From NCBI GenBank assembly GCA_027924585.1, contig BSBM01000125.1:5833001-5897000 (forward strand): a DNA stretch of 64,000 bases, given 5' to 3'. The notes under the pieces were generated by a model. That model searched no databases and was not told the DNA's origin. It saw nothing but the letters and a program-made list of their open reading frames with translations. The DNA comes from Larix kaempferi (Eukaryota; Streptophyta; Pinopsida; Pinales; Pinaceae). Both the position numbers and the translations under genes were made by a program. Below, one piece after another: positions 1-10,939 of this stretch; positions within the stretch are counted from its first letter, which is position 1, and every line of letters begins with the position of its first letter.

Positions 1-88
1 GCTCTAGGTGCTCGGAAGACTACCATACTGATGAATGGATGCATGCAAAGCATGCAAATATAAAAAATGATAGTGAGAATATTCCACA
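1..88 (-). repeat. 3' LTR of element A, partial
   Basis: This stretch matches the end of the LTR at 3768-3866 almost base for base, including the ATGCATGCA-type stretch and the terminal GAGAATATTCC. It ends in CCACA against CCAACA in the other copy, one base shorter. The rest of the LTR lies left of the window. A run of seven C follows directly, which is the polypurine tract on the minus strand. Confidence 0.82.
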
Positions 89-256
89 CCCCCCTGCAAG
101 ACGGACTATGAGGAAACACATAACTGAAAACTAGTAGGGACCTGGTAACTGAGACCAAAGGTCACCCCATACAACAATCTAAATAAATAAAGTCAGGAAA
201 GAGGGAAAACCTAGTGGGAATAAATCCCCCCCCCAAGATAGACTGTAGAAGGATAA

Positions 257-1480
257 TCAATCATGTACATCACTCACCCCAAAAGGTAAGTGGACTTCTC
301 CACCAAAGAAAGATCTATCGGCAAGAAATGGATCAGTAATGTGAGAAGGATGAAACCTTCCATTCTGAAAATCAGATCTAGTTCTCCTTTGATCAACTAG
401 ATCACGAATAAGATCTCTGGTAGATCTAAGAGTAGTGGCTACCCAACTAGGAAGAGGAGGATTTGTAGGATGTAGATCTAGATCTTGGTCTTCCATTCAC
501 TCATCTTCACTAACTGGTTCTAGATATTCAAGTTCTTTTGGATCTGGATCTAGCATTCGCTCTTCATCATCTCCACTTTCAGACTCTGAATTTGAATCTT
601 CTTGAGATGAATATTCGCTCTCTTTCTCATCAAGCAGTGGTGGTGTGGTAGGAAATCTCTCTTTCTCAATAGGATGAGCATCATGAAGTGGCCATTCCTC
701 AAACTATACACTCCTATTAAGGAATGTTGTCATAGTAGAAGGATCAAGAAGCTTATAGGCTTTTGCACTCAATGAATAACCCCCCATAATACATTCTCTG
801 CTTTGTGGATCTAGGGCTCTCCCTTTCTCGGTTGGAATCATTTCCCATGCTCTGGATCCAAACACTTTGAGATGAGATACATCAGTTTTGTACCCCATCC
901 ATGCTTCAAAAGGACTCATATATTTGCGTCCTTTGTGAGGAACTGTTTTCTAAATGTAGGCGGCCGCTTCTGCCCAAAGACTAGGGTGCAACCCTTTTGA
1001 CTTTAGCATGAAGGTTGCGATCTCTTTTAATGTTATGTTGTTTCGCTCTACAACACCATTCTGTTGTGGTGTGTAGGGAACAGTATGTTGCATCTCTATG
1101 CCTTCTTTAGCACAAAAGGTTTGAAATTCACCCTTGAAATACTCTCCTCCATTATCAGTGCGAAGGGCCTTGATCTTTCTATTTGAAAACTTTTCTGTAG
1201 AATACTTGAAAAACATAAAGTATCCAAACACTTTTGATTTTAATCTGAGAAAGTAAACCCATGTAAATCTTTAATAATAATCAATAAAAGTAAGAATATA
1301 CCTTGCCTTGTTCAAAGACAGCTCTGGAAATGGCCCTGAGACATCACTATGAATCAGATCTAGAGGTTGAGAGGCTCTCCTTGCCTTCCCTTTCTCAAAC
1401 TTATTTTATGGATGCTTGACCATCAAGCAAACCTTACAGTTTCCCTTGGCAAACTTGAATTTGGGTAGTCCTTCAACCAT
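257..1480 (-). pseudogene. Copia integrase remnant, element A
   Basis: Integrase inserts the cDNA copy into the genome. Reading on the minus strand from about 1480, fragments show the GAG-pre-integrase end (CKVCLMVKH), then the core with LIHSDVSGPF (first Asp), LRTDNGGEY (second Asp) and QQNGVVERN (Glu), so the D,D-35-E residues remain. They are separated by in-frame stops, for example near 955 and 1275. The C-terminal extension contains MSPFEAWMGYKTDVSHLKVF (704-919), the usual copia motif after the core, followed by an acidic linker and a 79-residue piece ending at 257. Reverse transcriptase should follow but is absent. Non-functional. Confidence 0.85.
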
Positions 1481-1728
1481 CTCTTGAGTATGCATATCTT
1501 GCAATTACTTGTAGTTTATATGCCCAAATATTTCATGCCATAGCCTACTCTCTTCATTTGCATGTGAAGAGTAGACTATTTGGAGAGAGGTAGAAAGTGA
1601 GAGAACTCATAGAGTTTCAACTTGTGGTTTGCAACACCTTTTGCAATGGTAGATTATGATACCATGTCTTGTATTTTGACCTCATTTGGAGAGAATATCA
1701 CCCTCTTAGGCTCTCCAGTATGGGTCAT

Positions 1729-2097
1729 CTAGTAGACCAAAAGTAGATTGGCAGTAAGTGTATGAACATAGAGCACATCTGAGAAGTACCCATGATCAAG
1801 CTTGATCCTTCCAATCCCCTCAGAGGATACCTCGGAATCATTCCCGAACATGATTGAAGGACCAACATTGGATTCGAAACCAGTAAAGAGATCTTTGGAG
1901 GAAGACATGTGTCTTGATGCTCCTGAATCTATGATGAAGGAGGACTCTCTTGATGCACCTTCCATGAGAGAATGGCATCTCTCCTTGTCCTCATATTTTG
2001 AAGATTCAGCTTCTTTCTTCCTAGCACATCCAAGTACTGGAAGGTTATTCTTTTCAAGTAGCTGAGCCATCGGATCTATAGTCTTCTTCATACACAT
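1729..2097 (-). pseudogene. Copia aspartic protease remnant, element A
   Basis: The open stretch carries FIIDSGASRHM with the catalytic Asp of the DSGAS motif intact, followed by the expected spacing to DVLYVHTLTANLL, the hydrophobic end of copia proteases. Upstream in the same polyprotein lies a degenerate zinc knuckle, CTYYNKGFHPERMC, in which the second Cys is Tyr. A stop separates it from gag upstream, and further stops follow before integrase. Role in the family: cleaves the Gag-Pol polyprotein. Confidence 0.83.
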
Positions 2098-2154
2098 TCT
2101 CTCAGGATGAAATCCTTTATTGTAATAGGTACATTTGGATTTCCCCTTGTGAGA

Positions 2155-2928
2155 TTACTTGTCTTTATTGGAATTTGAGCCTCCTTCTAACTGATAGGGA
2201 GACTCCTTCTGCTTCCACTCATTCAAATTTCTATTTGAAACTTTTTTCTTGCCTTTTCCATTCTCTCTCTTCACTTCAGCAACTGCAAGTGTTGAATCCA
2301 TCTTGGTTTTAATCATTCCCATGTGAATCAACTTCTCCTCCTCTTGTGTGAGAGACTGGATGAAGTCTTCAAGAGTTGGAAACTTCCATTTTGAAATGGA
2401 TAGCTTCACTGTCTGGAAGGTAGAGACAAATATGGAGTAATTAGGGCCCAATTTTGATAGAATGGATAGGATTAGTTGCTTCTCTTCTTTCTCTATTCCA
2501 TATGTCTTCAATTTTGAAATCAAATTTTAAAACTTGGTAAGAAACTCAGTGATTGAGTCGAAACGTCAAGGGCTCAGTGAGATGAGCTCATTTTCCAACT
2601 TGTGAACTTTCAAGCTATCTTTCTATCCAAGAAGAGATTTGAGCTTGTCCCAAACCTCTTTAGGAGTTTTCATATCTATGACATGAAAATGGAGGTCTTC
2701 GGAAATGCTGAGGAGTAGTAGTCCTACTGCTTCATCAAGTTTATCCAAGTACTTAGATTTCTCAACTGCACCAGTGGGTTCGACTGCAGTTTCATTCAAT
2801 ACGCTAGAAAGGATTTTGGACTTCATGAAGATGTCCATGTTGGATTTCCATTCGAAATAATTGATGGAGTTCAGTTTTAGATCCATTGATACTGTTGAAT
2901 TCGAAGTGAAGATGGAGATAACCTGCAA
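2155..2928 (-). pseudogene. Copia gag remnant, element A
   Basis: Gag forms the virus-like particle of the element. Two open pieces (2928-2623 and 2523-2155) on the minus strand read KLNSINYFEWKSNMDIFMKS, then KTPKEVWDKLKSLLG, then ILSKLGPNYSIFVSTFQ and FIQSLTQEEEKLIHMG. This is the UBN2-type copia Gag order. The pieces are split by stops and a frame break near 2530-2620. It ends just before the zinc knuckle at about 2110-2150. The first in-frame Met is about 250 bases downstream of the PBS, normal for this superfamily. Confidence 0.83.
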
Positions 2929-3170
2929 AACAAATGAAATTATTGATGGATATTTGTTGCAAATTCAAATGAACACTACCTTAGGACAATGAGAACATGT
3001 GATTGGATCCTTCACACCTGGCTAGACCTCACTGTATTGCTCCAGTGAATTCAAGACAATTGCACCAGGAATTGTTATGGAAATCTCGAGGTTTTTGGTG
3101 CTCAATGAAAGATAGCTGCTCAATGAATTGTTGCAACTGTTGCTGCTGCAATTTGAATAGGTGGTTCCAT

Positions 3171-3181
3171 CTCTGATACCA
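3171..3181 (-). other. Primer binding site, element A (initiator tRNA-Met type)
   Basis: The plus strand reads CTCTGATACCA, the reverse complement of TGGTATCAGAG. It directly touches the LTR start (TGTGATATT) at 3182, which fixes the element's orientation as minus. Confidence 0.85.
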
Positions 3182-3866
3182 TGTGATATTTTACAGGATA
3201 GATCACACAGCTAGAGTAAATCTCACAAATCTCACTCAAGAATTGCAGAGAATAAGAATAAGAATTGAATCAATATTCACTCATAAACTCATGAATTGGT
3301 AAGATCTACAGTATAATCATACATCAGCTGTAAGCTGGAACTGTGAAACTGAATACTAACTCAATACAATCAAATGAATTCGAATACACCTAAGGTCACT
3401 CGAATTCTCCTCAATGTGTGGCTTGGACAGCATTAGAGACATCACCCAATCAGTGGTAGTAATCACAAATAGTCAAATGTCAGTCAAATGAGTTTAACTG
3501 AGTCTAACTTATGCATGTGGCACTAATCAAGGGAAGAAGACTCCAAGGTGGGCGCATGAGAGAGTGTCAGTGGTCAAGTGGCACTCTCATATAGACAACT
3601 GGAAGCTATAGGCAATTAAATCGAGCAATCAATGCAAGAACTGACTGTTGGAATCCAAGAGTGTGTAGTAGGGCGCATTTGTCATCCAGGTGAGGAAAAC
3701 AAGCCACACTAGGTAGGTAGGAGGGCTACTAAGGGCTAAAAACAGGATCCAAGGGGATGAAAATAAACTCTAGGTGCTGGGGAGACTACCATAATGATGA
3801 TTGGATGCATGCAGAATGCATGCAAATCATGCAAATATAAAAAATGATGGTGAGAATATTCCAACA
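3182..3866 (-). repeat. 5' LTR of element A
   Basis: 685 bp, starting TGTGATATT and ending CCAACA. The boundaries are set by the PBS on one side and by the matching end of the left copy on the other. A gypsy reading frame (GHYQIDC) begins immediately after the LTR, which marks the insertion junction. The other copy is mostly outside the window, so divergence cannot be judged. Confidence 0.83.
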
Positions 3867-5110
3867 AGTCGGGCATTATCAGATAGATTGTCAGAGCCCA
3901 GTTCCACAATGTACATCTTCCATTGCACTGGACCACAGTGTGGAGGACTGTCCCCAGCTGATTACAAAGTGGAAAAATAAGAACCCACCCCAATCTCAGT
4001 CGAATCCAAATCAGGGTCAAAATCCACCTCCAAGCATACAGAATATTTCGACAGAAATAAGAAGACGACAGGCAAAGGTCACAGTAGTGACCAGGGGAGG
4101 AGCTGTGATAGGAGAAGACATGCCACAGTCAAGTGTCCAAACAATGGTGAGAAAGCAAGTCTGATTTGATGTGGAAGAATAAAGGGAGACTTTCTTGGAA
4201 GCACAAGATACAATGAGGCGGATGAGGCATCCACCTACTAGCCAGAAAGAATCCACCTATGACATGTCGTCGATATTCGACATGACGAATTCACAGAAAA
4301 AGATTAACACCTTAAGAGACTTCCTAGAGAGCTACTTGGAATTAGAAAAATATCAGGACGCATTGGCAAAGATATCCAACTTACTACATCGACAGGAGGA
4401 TGGATGGAAAATTCGAACAGTAAACAAACTACATAGGAGGAAGACAGGGAAAGAGATGAGGATGAATGTGCAAATTGGCGCATTCGATGTCGACCATATT
4501 ATTCTTGACTTAGGGTCAGATGTCAACAGCTTGACGAAGAAGACATGGGAGGTAATTGGGAAACCACAGCTGTAATGGTCCCCCGTACGATTAGCGAACC
4601 AGAGTAAGGTCACACCTATCGGTCGGTTGTGTCATATCCCAGTTGAGATAGAGGGTCTGAAGGCAGATGTAAATTTTGATGTGATAGAGATAGTTGACAA
4701 CATAAGCCCTTGTCTGGTGCTACTAGGGAAATTCTTGGAAATGGAGAACCAGGTTGTCATCAACTTTAATAAAAGGACCATGTTGTTTGAGAATCGCGAC
4801 ATGAGGGTATTCGCACCCCTGGATCCAACAGAAGGATAGCAGTATGTCAAACCAATGTGGGATGAATTCACAGAAGGATGAGACAATGTTTTCAATATAT
4901 TAGAAGACTACATCAATCCTACCGTTGATGGAGAGTTGGGATGGCGGAGTGTTATCTCGGCATCATCATATTTTGATGAAGCACTCGAGAACTGGTAGAA
5001 CCGACTACATGAAGTGTCGTTCAAAAGGTGTGCACGAGTTACCCAATCGCTGCGATAGGTGGCAACAGAAGTACGTGAACTTCCAATCTACGAAGTTTTT
5101 CCTAACCTAA
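3867..5110 (+). pseudogene. Gag zinc knuckle and aspartic protease remnant, element B
   Basis: The first block reads VGHYQIDCQSPVPQC and LDHSVEDCPQL, the latter half of one zinc knuckle and a second, at about 3870-3960. After a basic, glutamine-rich linker, IILDLGSDVNSLTKKTW at about 4500-4550 supplies the catalytic Asp of a gypsy protease (DLGS variant of DTGA). A stop at 4573-4575 interrupts it, and IGRLCHIPVEIEG to LVLLGKFLE (4615-4740) continues the fold; a Gly-Lys replaces the usual Gly-Ile-Asp. More stops follow towards 5110. Non-functional. Confidence 0.8.
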
Positions 5111-5217
5111 CTGAATTTATCGCCAAGTTTGAAGAAAAGGTAGCAGAACCACAGAGACTGCTAGCCTTGGAGGAAGAATTAAAGGCTACACCAGCGCACT
5201 AGTGGGCGGCGCATAAG

Positions 5218-5964
5218 TTGACAATAAAAAATTGGCCATTATGTCGACGAATAATGGAGGCTAGATTCAGTGAAGATAAAGGATACTATGGAAAGAAGTA
5301 CAATGGACGAAGAGACCCAAAGGATCACTTGGAGGAATGTCAAAATGCATGGGGACTCAGACCGCAACAAGAATGGGTCCATGCGTTCGTCCACACACTG
5401 GATGAGGTACCACAAAACTGGTATGTCACTTCAGAACTGCAACATGGAACGACTACGTGGGAGGAACTAACTATCAACTTTAATCGGACCTTCAGCTTCT
5501 CGGATGAAAACCCCTTCATCCATAGCGCTCTATACGTGATACGGGAGAAGGTGCTTGAAGAAATCCCAATGGAGAAACCAATGGGATTACAGTGGACTGC
5601 GACACCAGAGATGTTGATGGACTGCTACAATGTGACGGTAGATTCCGATGATGAGGATGAACCACGGGCCACTTATATACTAGAGTCGGAAGGAAGCCGC
5701 AATGTCGAGGCACCAGAGATACCCTTCGATAAATTTCAACATTTGTTGCACATCAAGAAATTTAATATTGGGTTGAAGGAAAACCCAAAGTTCTCAATCA
5801 TCATAGATTATTGGGATGATGCGACAATCACAAAAGTAACGGATCTACTGCATGAATTCCAAGATCTGTTCCCAACAAATTTCTTGGAAATGAAAGGCAT
5901 TTTCGGGGAACTAGGAGAAATGAAGATCCCACTGAAGCCTGATGCAAAACCAGTGAAGCAATGA
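5218..5964 (+). pseudogene. Gag-like domain and linker between protease and RT, element B
   Basis: A 248-residue open stretch. Residues about 30-105 resemble a retrotransposon Gag core: RDPKDHLEECQNAW, VPQNWYVTSELQ and TTTWEELTINFNRTF. It is followed by an acidic linker (DSDDEDEP) and DYWDDATITKVTDLLHEFQDLF, the usual lead-in to RT, ending at a stop where RT begins. A Gag-core-like fold between protease and RT is unusual for gypsy elements in general; I recall similar polyproteins in plant sequences, but that is memory. The first codon shown is not a convincing start, since this is an internal polyprotein piece. Confidence 0.72.
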
Positions 5965-6159
5965 CTGTATCGATTGAATCCCAAGTACAAGGAGCACGTG
6001 AAAGTTGAACTAGAGTGGATGTTGGATGAGGCATCATATAACCAATAGAATAATCTAAATGGATTAGTCCGATGGTGGTCCAAGATAAGAAAACTGGCGA
6101 AGTCAGGATCTGTGTCGACTTAAGAAAGTTGAATGACACATGTTTGCACAATCCATTCC
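5965..6159 (+). pseudogene. RT N-terminus, element B (first part)
   Basis: After the stop at 5962-5964 the frame reads RLNPKYKEHVKVELEWMLDE, then shifts, and LRKLND appears just before 6159. These are the fingers of a gypsy reverse transcriptase. The domain breaks at the codon for the Phe in HNPF, where element C inserted, and resumes at 11552 after C and one copy of the ATTCC duplication. A stop near 6046 and at least one frameshift are independent of the insertion. Confidence 0.78.
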
Positions 6160-6756
6160 TGATCCGGGTCGTGTCCAGGAAGCCCGAGGGGGACAACAGT
6201 TCGACTGAATGAGTCGGCTCTATTATGGTGGAACCTTAATAAACAAAATGAGCAAAAGCAGGATTACGTAATACAGATAAACACAAATACCCACAGACAA
6301 TATGCAGGAATGTGAATTGTTCTTCTATTAATTGCAAAACAGATCAAAACTTATATATGTTACAATGTTATACATGCTTATATATAATTCTGAGATGCTT
6401 GGGTGCCTGCCCGTTACATTCATTTACAAAGAAGAAGTTAGAATGGTTTCAACGATTCAACCGTTACAATTGACTGGAAGACAGAGAGACAGTCTGTCAA
6501 ATTTTGACAGTCACTGGTCACATGTCAACGCCACTTGTCGATGTCGCGAACTGTGAGATTGTAGAACATGTCAAAAATGTCGAATGTGTCGAAGTCGAGA
6601 CCCATCGGAGTTGTGTCGAAATCGATCATGTCGAAGTGCTAAAGTTGTCGATGTCATGTCGCGTCGAAGCTTGTCGAAGTTGTATCAACAGCGATGACTG
6701 GTCAAGGATGTGTCGAAGTTAGCATCCGACAATAATTCCAACTGTGATGTGGATCA
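6160..6756 (-). repeat. 3' LTR of element C
   Basis: 597 bp, TGATCC...GGATCA, matching 10940-11546 along its whole length with scattered differences. It holds a TATA-like TATATAAGC on the minus strand near 6366-6380. The stretch at about 6530-6725 is packed with TGTCGA-type hexamers. Confidence 0.93.
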
Positions 6757-6767
6757 GACCTCCTTCC

Positions 6768-8209
6768 TTAAGAAACAATGGTCCCCATTATTTTCTTGTG
6801 AAGGTGAGGAAACTTGTCGATTATTTCAGTAGCAGAGTACCACTTTCCTTGAGATGGGATTTGGCCAGCTTTGGAAAACTGAAACAAGGGAATTGTGTTC
6901 GTCCTTGTAAGGCATACCCGTTGTCCCACAATGGTGTCACAAGGAATAGGCTCCTGAACATCTAGATGGATGTCTTTGAATGTTGTTGTTGAGAAATCGT
7001 TCTGCTCCAACAAAGGTGCATGGTATGGTCAAAGTAGATCCACATTGAATACTGGATGTAGACACAGGCATGCAGGAATGTCGAGCTGGAAAGCGTTTTC
7101 ACCAATCTATCGAAGAATATTGTATGGACCATATCACAAAGGCTTGAGCTTCTTGAATGGACCAGTTAAGCGCTCCTTCCTAAGATGTATCCATACCTTA
7201 TCCCCAATTTGGAATGTATGAGGAATACGATGCTTGTCGTTTCGGGCCTTAGCTTTCTCATTTGCTCTGTGCAACATATCCTGTGCTTGTAATTGAATAT
7301 CACAAATCTGTTATTGAAACTTGAATGCTTTATCAACTTCTCGTTGGCTGTTGTTGGAGTCAGATTTCGGCTGTGTCGAGGAGTTGATCACGTTGATAGG
7401 CGCTGAGGTTTGAAATCTGTAACAAAATTCAAATGGACTCTTACCTGTAGAGATTTTCTGAGCACAATTGTAGCTGTGTTGAATGTATGGAAGACTATCA
7501 TCCCATGTGAGTCGATGCTGGTGATTGTACATGCAAAGCAATTGTACTACCAAGCGATTCACAACTTCCGTCTGTCCGTCGGTCTAAGGATGGAAAGTTG
7601 TCAACAATGAGAGTCGTGTGTCCAACTGTTTCCAGAGGGTCTTCTAAAATATGCTGACAAATCTGGCATCTTAGTCGGAAATGATGGTTGTGGGTAAACC
7701 AAAGTGTTTCCAAACATGTGTAAAGAAGAGATGAGTGGTCTGTTGCACTATCGTGGTATTCTTACATGGTATGAGAATGGCCATCTTGGAAAATCGGTCG
7801 ACTACTACTAATATCGTGTCATGTTGATGTCTGGTAGTAGGATAACCCATCAAGTCACCCTACTAGGAACTAGCAGACGTGTGTACAATCCATGTCGTCG
7901 ATTAGGTGGCTTAGCGATGTCACAAACCACGCATGATCGAATGTACTTGTTGACATCGGATTCAAGTGTAGGCCAGAATAAATACTTCTGTAGATTAGCA
8001 AGTGTCTTCGCTGCTCCAAAGTGTCCTGCAGTATTGCTGTAGTGCGCGTCCCAAATAAGATGTTGTCGATGCTCACTGGTCGGTACACAAAGCTGTCCAA
8101 GCTTGTATAGCAAGGTGTCTTTCAGGAAATAGTTGGAGTCTAAGGTCGACGACTTCTTAGTCTGTAAATGTTGGTATACTGCTGAGAAGTCATTTTCATC
8201 CTCGCCCAA
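6768..8209 (-). pseudogene. Integrase and C-terminal tail, element C
   Basis: From about 8209 downwards the minus strand reads HYSNTAGHFGAAKTL and CVVCDIAK (HHCC zinc finger), then HQHDTILVVVDRFSKMA (7853-7671) and GLPTTIISD (second catalytic Asp). A piece at 7562-7311 holds LTWDDSLPYIQHSYN and STGKSPFEFCY. The tail at 7013-6768 reads PCDTIVGQRVC and KWYSATEIIDKFPHL and ends just before the polypurine tract. Several stops and frame changes lie between pieces. The tail could be a degenerate chromodomain, but that is not convincing. Confidence 0.83.
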
Positions 8210-9110
8210 GGCATAGTCCGATGCGTCCGTCTCAATCTCAAAAGGCTAATGCAAATCAGGTAACACAAGTACTGGTGCAGTGCATAGCCTATGTTTGAGT
8301 TGTTCAAAAGATGCTTATTGTGTTTCTATCCATTGGAAGACAGTTTTCCCATTTCCCTTCGTCAACTGATTCAAAGGCCGGGATATGTGACTGAAGCCGA
8401 GTATGAACCATCGATAGAAAATTCTCCAAACCAAGAAAACTTCTTAGTTCTTGAATGCTTCTAGGAATAGGCCAATCTTTGAGGATTTGTACTTTGTCTG
8501 GATCGACGTGAATTCCTGTAGAGTCAATTACATACCCCAAATATTTGATGTTGGTCATCGCAAAAGAGCATTTTTCCATGTTCAGATAAACCCAATGTTG
8601 TTGGAGAGTGTCGAGGACTTGTCAAAGATGTCTGACATGTTCTTCCCATGATCGACTGAAAATCAATATGTCGTTGAGGTAGACAATGACTCATTTGCCG
8701 ATGAAAGGTCTAAGTATGTTATCCATATGTCGCATGAAGGTCACAGGTGCATTGGTTAAGCCAAAAGGCATGACTAACCATTCGAACAATCCTTCCTTGG
8801 TCTTGAAAGCATTTTTCCACACATCTAAGGGCTCAATTGGAATCTGATGGTATCCCTACTTGAGGTTGATATTAGTAAAGAATTTAGCACCTTTCAGACA
8901 GTCGATGAGCTTGTCTATCTGCGGCAGAGGGTACTGATTCTTCACCGATATTTTGTTGAGAGATCTATAGTCGATGCACATGCGCCAAGTCCCGTCTTTC
9001 TTCGGAACTAAGACGACTGGACTTCCACAAGGAGAGGAGTTGGGTTGGATATGACCTTTGTTGATTAATTCTTGGATTTGTCTGTGAATCTCTTCATTTT
9101 CGAGAATGGA
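8210..9110 (-). pseudogene. RT and RNase H remnant, element C
   Basis: The minus strand carries MEKCSFAMTNIKYLGYVIDS and QELRSFLGLENF (RT thumb/connection, 8579-8304). Upstream are the palm motifs, including YLND at 8671-8682 where gypsy enzymes have YLDD: the second Asp of the pair's first position is Asn. [13 protein letters not shown]-like wording lies around 8950-9000. The RNase H part (about 8210-8300) is short and broken, with much of the domain apparently missing compared with element D. The active-site change and stops make this copy inactive. Confidence 0.78.
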
Positions 9111-9439
9111 TCTTCTGTAAACAGAGGCGTTAGGAAAAGAAGAACCAAGAACAAGTTCAATGGAGTGTTTTACCTTACAATGTTAAGGTACTCCGTATGG
9201 AGCTTGAAAGAGTTTCTGGCACTCATCGAGAATATGATGGACTTGTTGCTTCTGTCGAGAACTGCATTGGTCAGTGACTCGACTTGTTGCTACAGTCTTC
9301 TTAGAATGTTGTGGCTTGATCATGATTAATGCAAACTTCGGAGCATGATTGATGAGCTTCTTTGTCTGTTTGGAAGATATTAGTGCAACCGTCGGTCTAG
9401 ATTGACACTCTGGTATGTTGACCATCGATTTTGGATTTT

Positions 9440-9865
9440 GACAATCACCTTCTGAGGCCGTGACTGATAACTTCCATGTCTATCCCAGAGGTAAGATTTC
9501 CCAAATAGGGCGTTGGATATGGAGAGTGGTACCATGTCGCAGAGTACTTCATCTTCAAAAGGCTTGATGAAGTAGATGAGTTTGCATTGTCATGTGATCT
9601 GAAGTTCTTGTCCATCCTTCATCCAACCAATGTTGTAAGGCTGAGGATGTGGAGTGGTAGCAAGACCTAGTTTCTTAACAATTTCTTCATAAACGAAGTT
9701 TTTATGGCTCCCATTGTCCATAATTAGATGTAATGGGTTACTCTAGACCCATATCCGTGTATGGAACAGGTGCTCTCGTTCCTCCTCATCGACGATAGTC
9801 GAGGCTGCTGGAGTGGTCGAGGTCAAAAGGGTCATCGCGTCTGGATTAGATTATTCCACCATCTT
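9440..9865 (-). pseudogene. Aspartic protease remnant, element C
   Basis: LIMDNGSHKN is read from the minus strand with DNGS at about 9707-9718, a variant of the gypsy DTGS active site that is shared with element D (VDNGSQK). The lead-in matches D (STIVDEEERE), as does the following VKKLGLATTPHPQPYNIGW. The stretch is open for about 100 codons, then breaks up towards 9440. Confidence 0.75.
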
Positions 9866-9885
9866 GTCGGAGGTCGACACTTTTG

Positions 9886-10865
9886 TCAAAAATGTCTTCT
9901 AAGTTTTGCATTCAGACGTATCATGCCACGATGAGTGGTGGTAATCGCACCATTTTCCGGTCGGTGGTTTTTTTCTACGTTCCTTCTTGTGAAAAGGCTT
10001 CTTTCTGTGATCTGGCTTTGGCGGTTTTGGCTGAGAATATTTTGACTTGTTGAAGTTGGCTGGTGTCTTCTTGTCGGGTGGTCGTCCTGATGTCGGATTT
10101 GTTGCAAAACGTGTGTTTCCTTTCTGCTTGGTTTCTAGTTTGTTGGCATAGTGGAAAGCATCCGAAAGCATATTGATAGTCAGAAATTCCATCTCCTGCT
10201 GAATGTATTGGGACAATCCGCTAACGTACTTCAGAACAAGCAATTTCTCTTATGCTTGGACATCAAGTCCCGCCATGAGTCGGTAGAAATCCTCGATGTA
10301 ACTCCGTACTGATTGGTCTTTCCATTTCCTTAGCTCCTGCCACTTCTTATACTATTGCTCGAGATATTTAGGTGGGTAAAATTCCTTTCGAATGTGTTCA
10401 ACAAATTTATCCCATGTGTCGATGGGTTCTCTACTTTTCTCCATCTTTGTCGAGAGTTTCTCCCACCAACAGTGCATGGAGGTTGACATCTTTAAGCACG
10501 CAATGGTGACTTTTTCATCTTTGGAGAGTTGATTTACAGCGTAATAAGATTCCAATTGTTGCACCCAATTGTCGATGGATTCCGCATCAATATTACCTTC
10601 AAGATTTGGTATGTCCAGTCATTTGCACTTTGAAGGGGCTGATTTTATCGGTGTGAGTTCTCGTCGAGGATCCTTCGGATGTCGAAGCGAATTGCAAGAG
10701 AATCTCATTGAAATGCATGGAGATTTCAGTCCATTTTCGAGCCAAAGCTTGCTCAATAAGCTGTGTTGTCTCGTCAGCTGCATGTCTATCGTCTATTTCT
10801 TCTGTCATTTCTGGAGATTGCATCAGCTTGGATTGCTGAGATTGTGAGCGAGTTTGAACAGGCAT
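9886..10865 (-). pseudogene. Gag remnant, element C
   Basis: Starts MPVQTRSQSQQSK at 10865, 60 bases after the PBS, a normal position for gypsy Gag. Further pieces read MQQLESYYAVNQLSKDEKV, CWWEKLSTKMEKS and WDKFVEHIRKEFYPPKYLEQ (Gag core), then a lysine-rich tail with an atypical zinc knuckle, CDYHHSSWHDTSEC, where His replaces the second Cys. The same variant (CDYHNSSWHDTSEC) occurs in element D, so it is a family trait. Three frames are needed to read it through. Confidence 0.83.
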
Positions 10866-10925
10866 AAGTCAGGTAACTTCGAGAGAAGTGTATACGCAAA
10901 ACTTAAGCATGAACAAAACTGAGTG

Positions 10926-10937
10926 CGCTCTGATACC
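10926..10937 (-). other. Primer binding site, element C
   Basis: GCTCTGATACCA on the plus strand is the reverse complement of TGGTATCAGAGC, the initiator tRNA-Met type. It lies two bases from the LTR start at 10940. Confidence 0.86.
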
Positions 10938-10939
10938 AA

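Larger units (their letters stand above)
1..3866 (-). mobile_element. Element A: partial Ty1/copia LTR retrotransposon
   Basis: Seen: the sequence at 3-88 recurs at 3768-3866, and an initiator-Met type primer binding site (reverse complement of TGGTATCAGAG, 3171-3181) touches an LTR that starts at 3182. The element therefore reads right to left: 5' LTR, PBS, gag, protease, integrase, polypurine tract (C-run at 89-95 on the plus strand), then a 3' LTR that continues past the left edge. Only about 170 bases separate the last coding remnant from the polypurine tract, so reverse transcriptase and RNase H have been lost. It is inserted in the gag zinc-knuckle region of gypsy element B, which resumes at 3867. 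Copia assignment is firm; lineage is not resolved. Confidence 0.88.
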
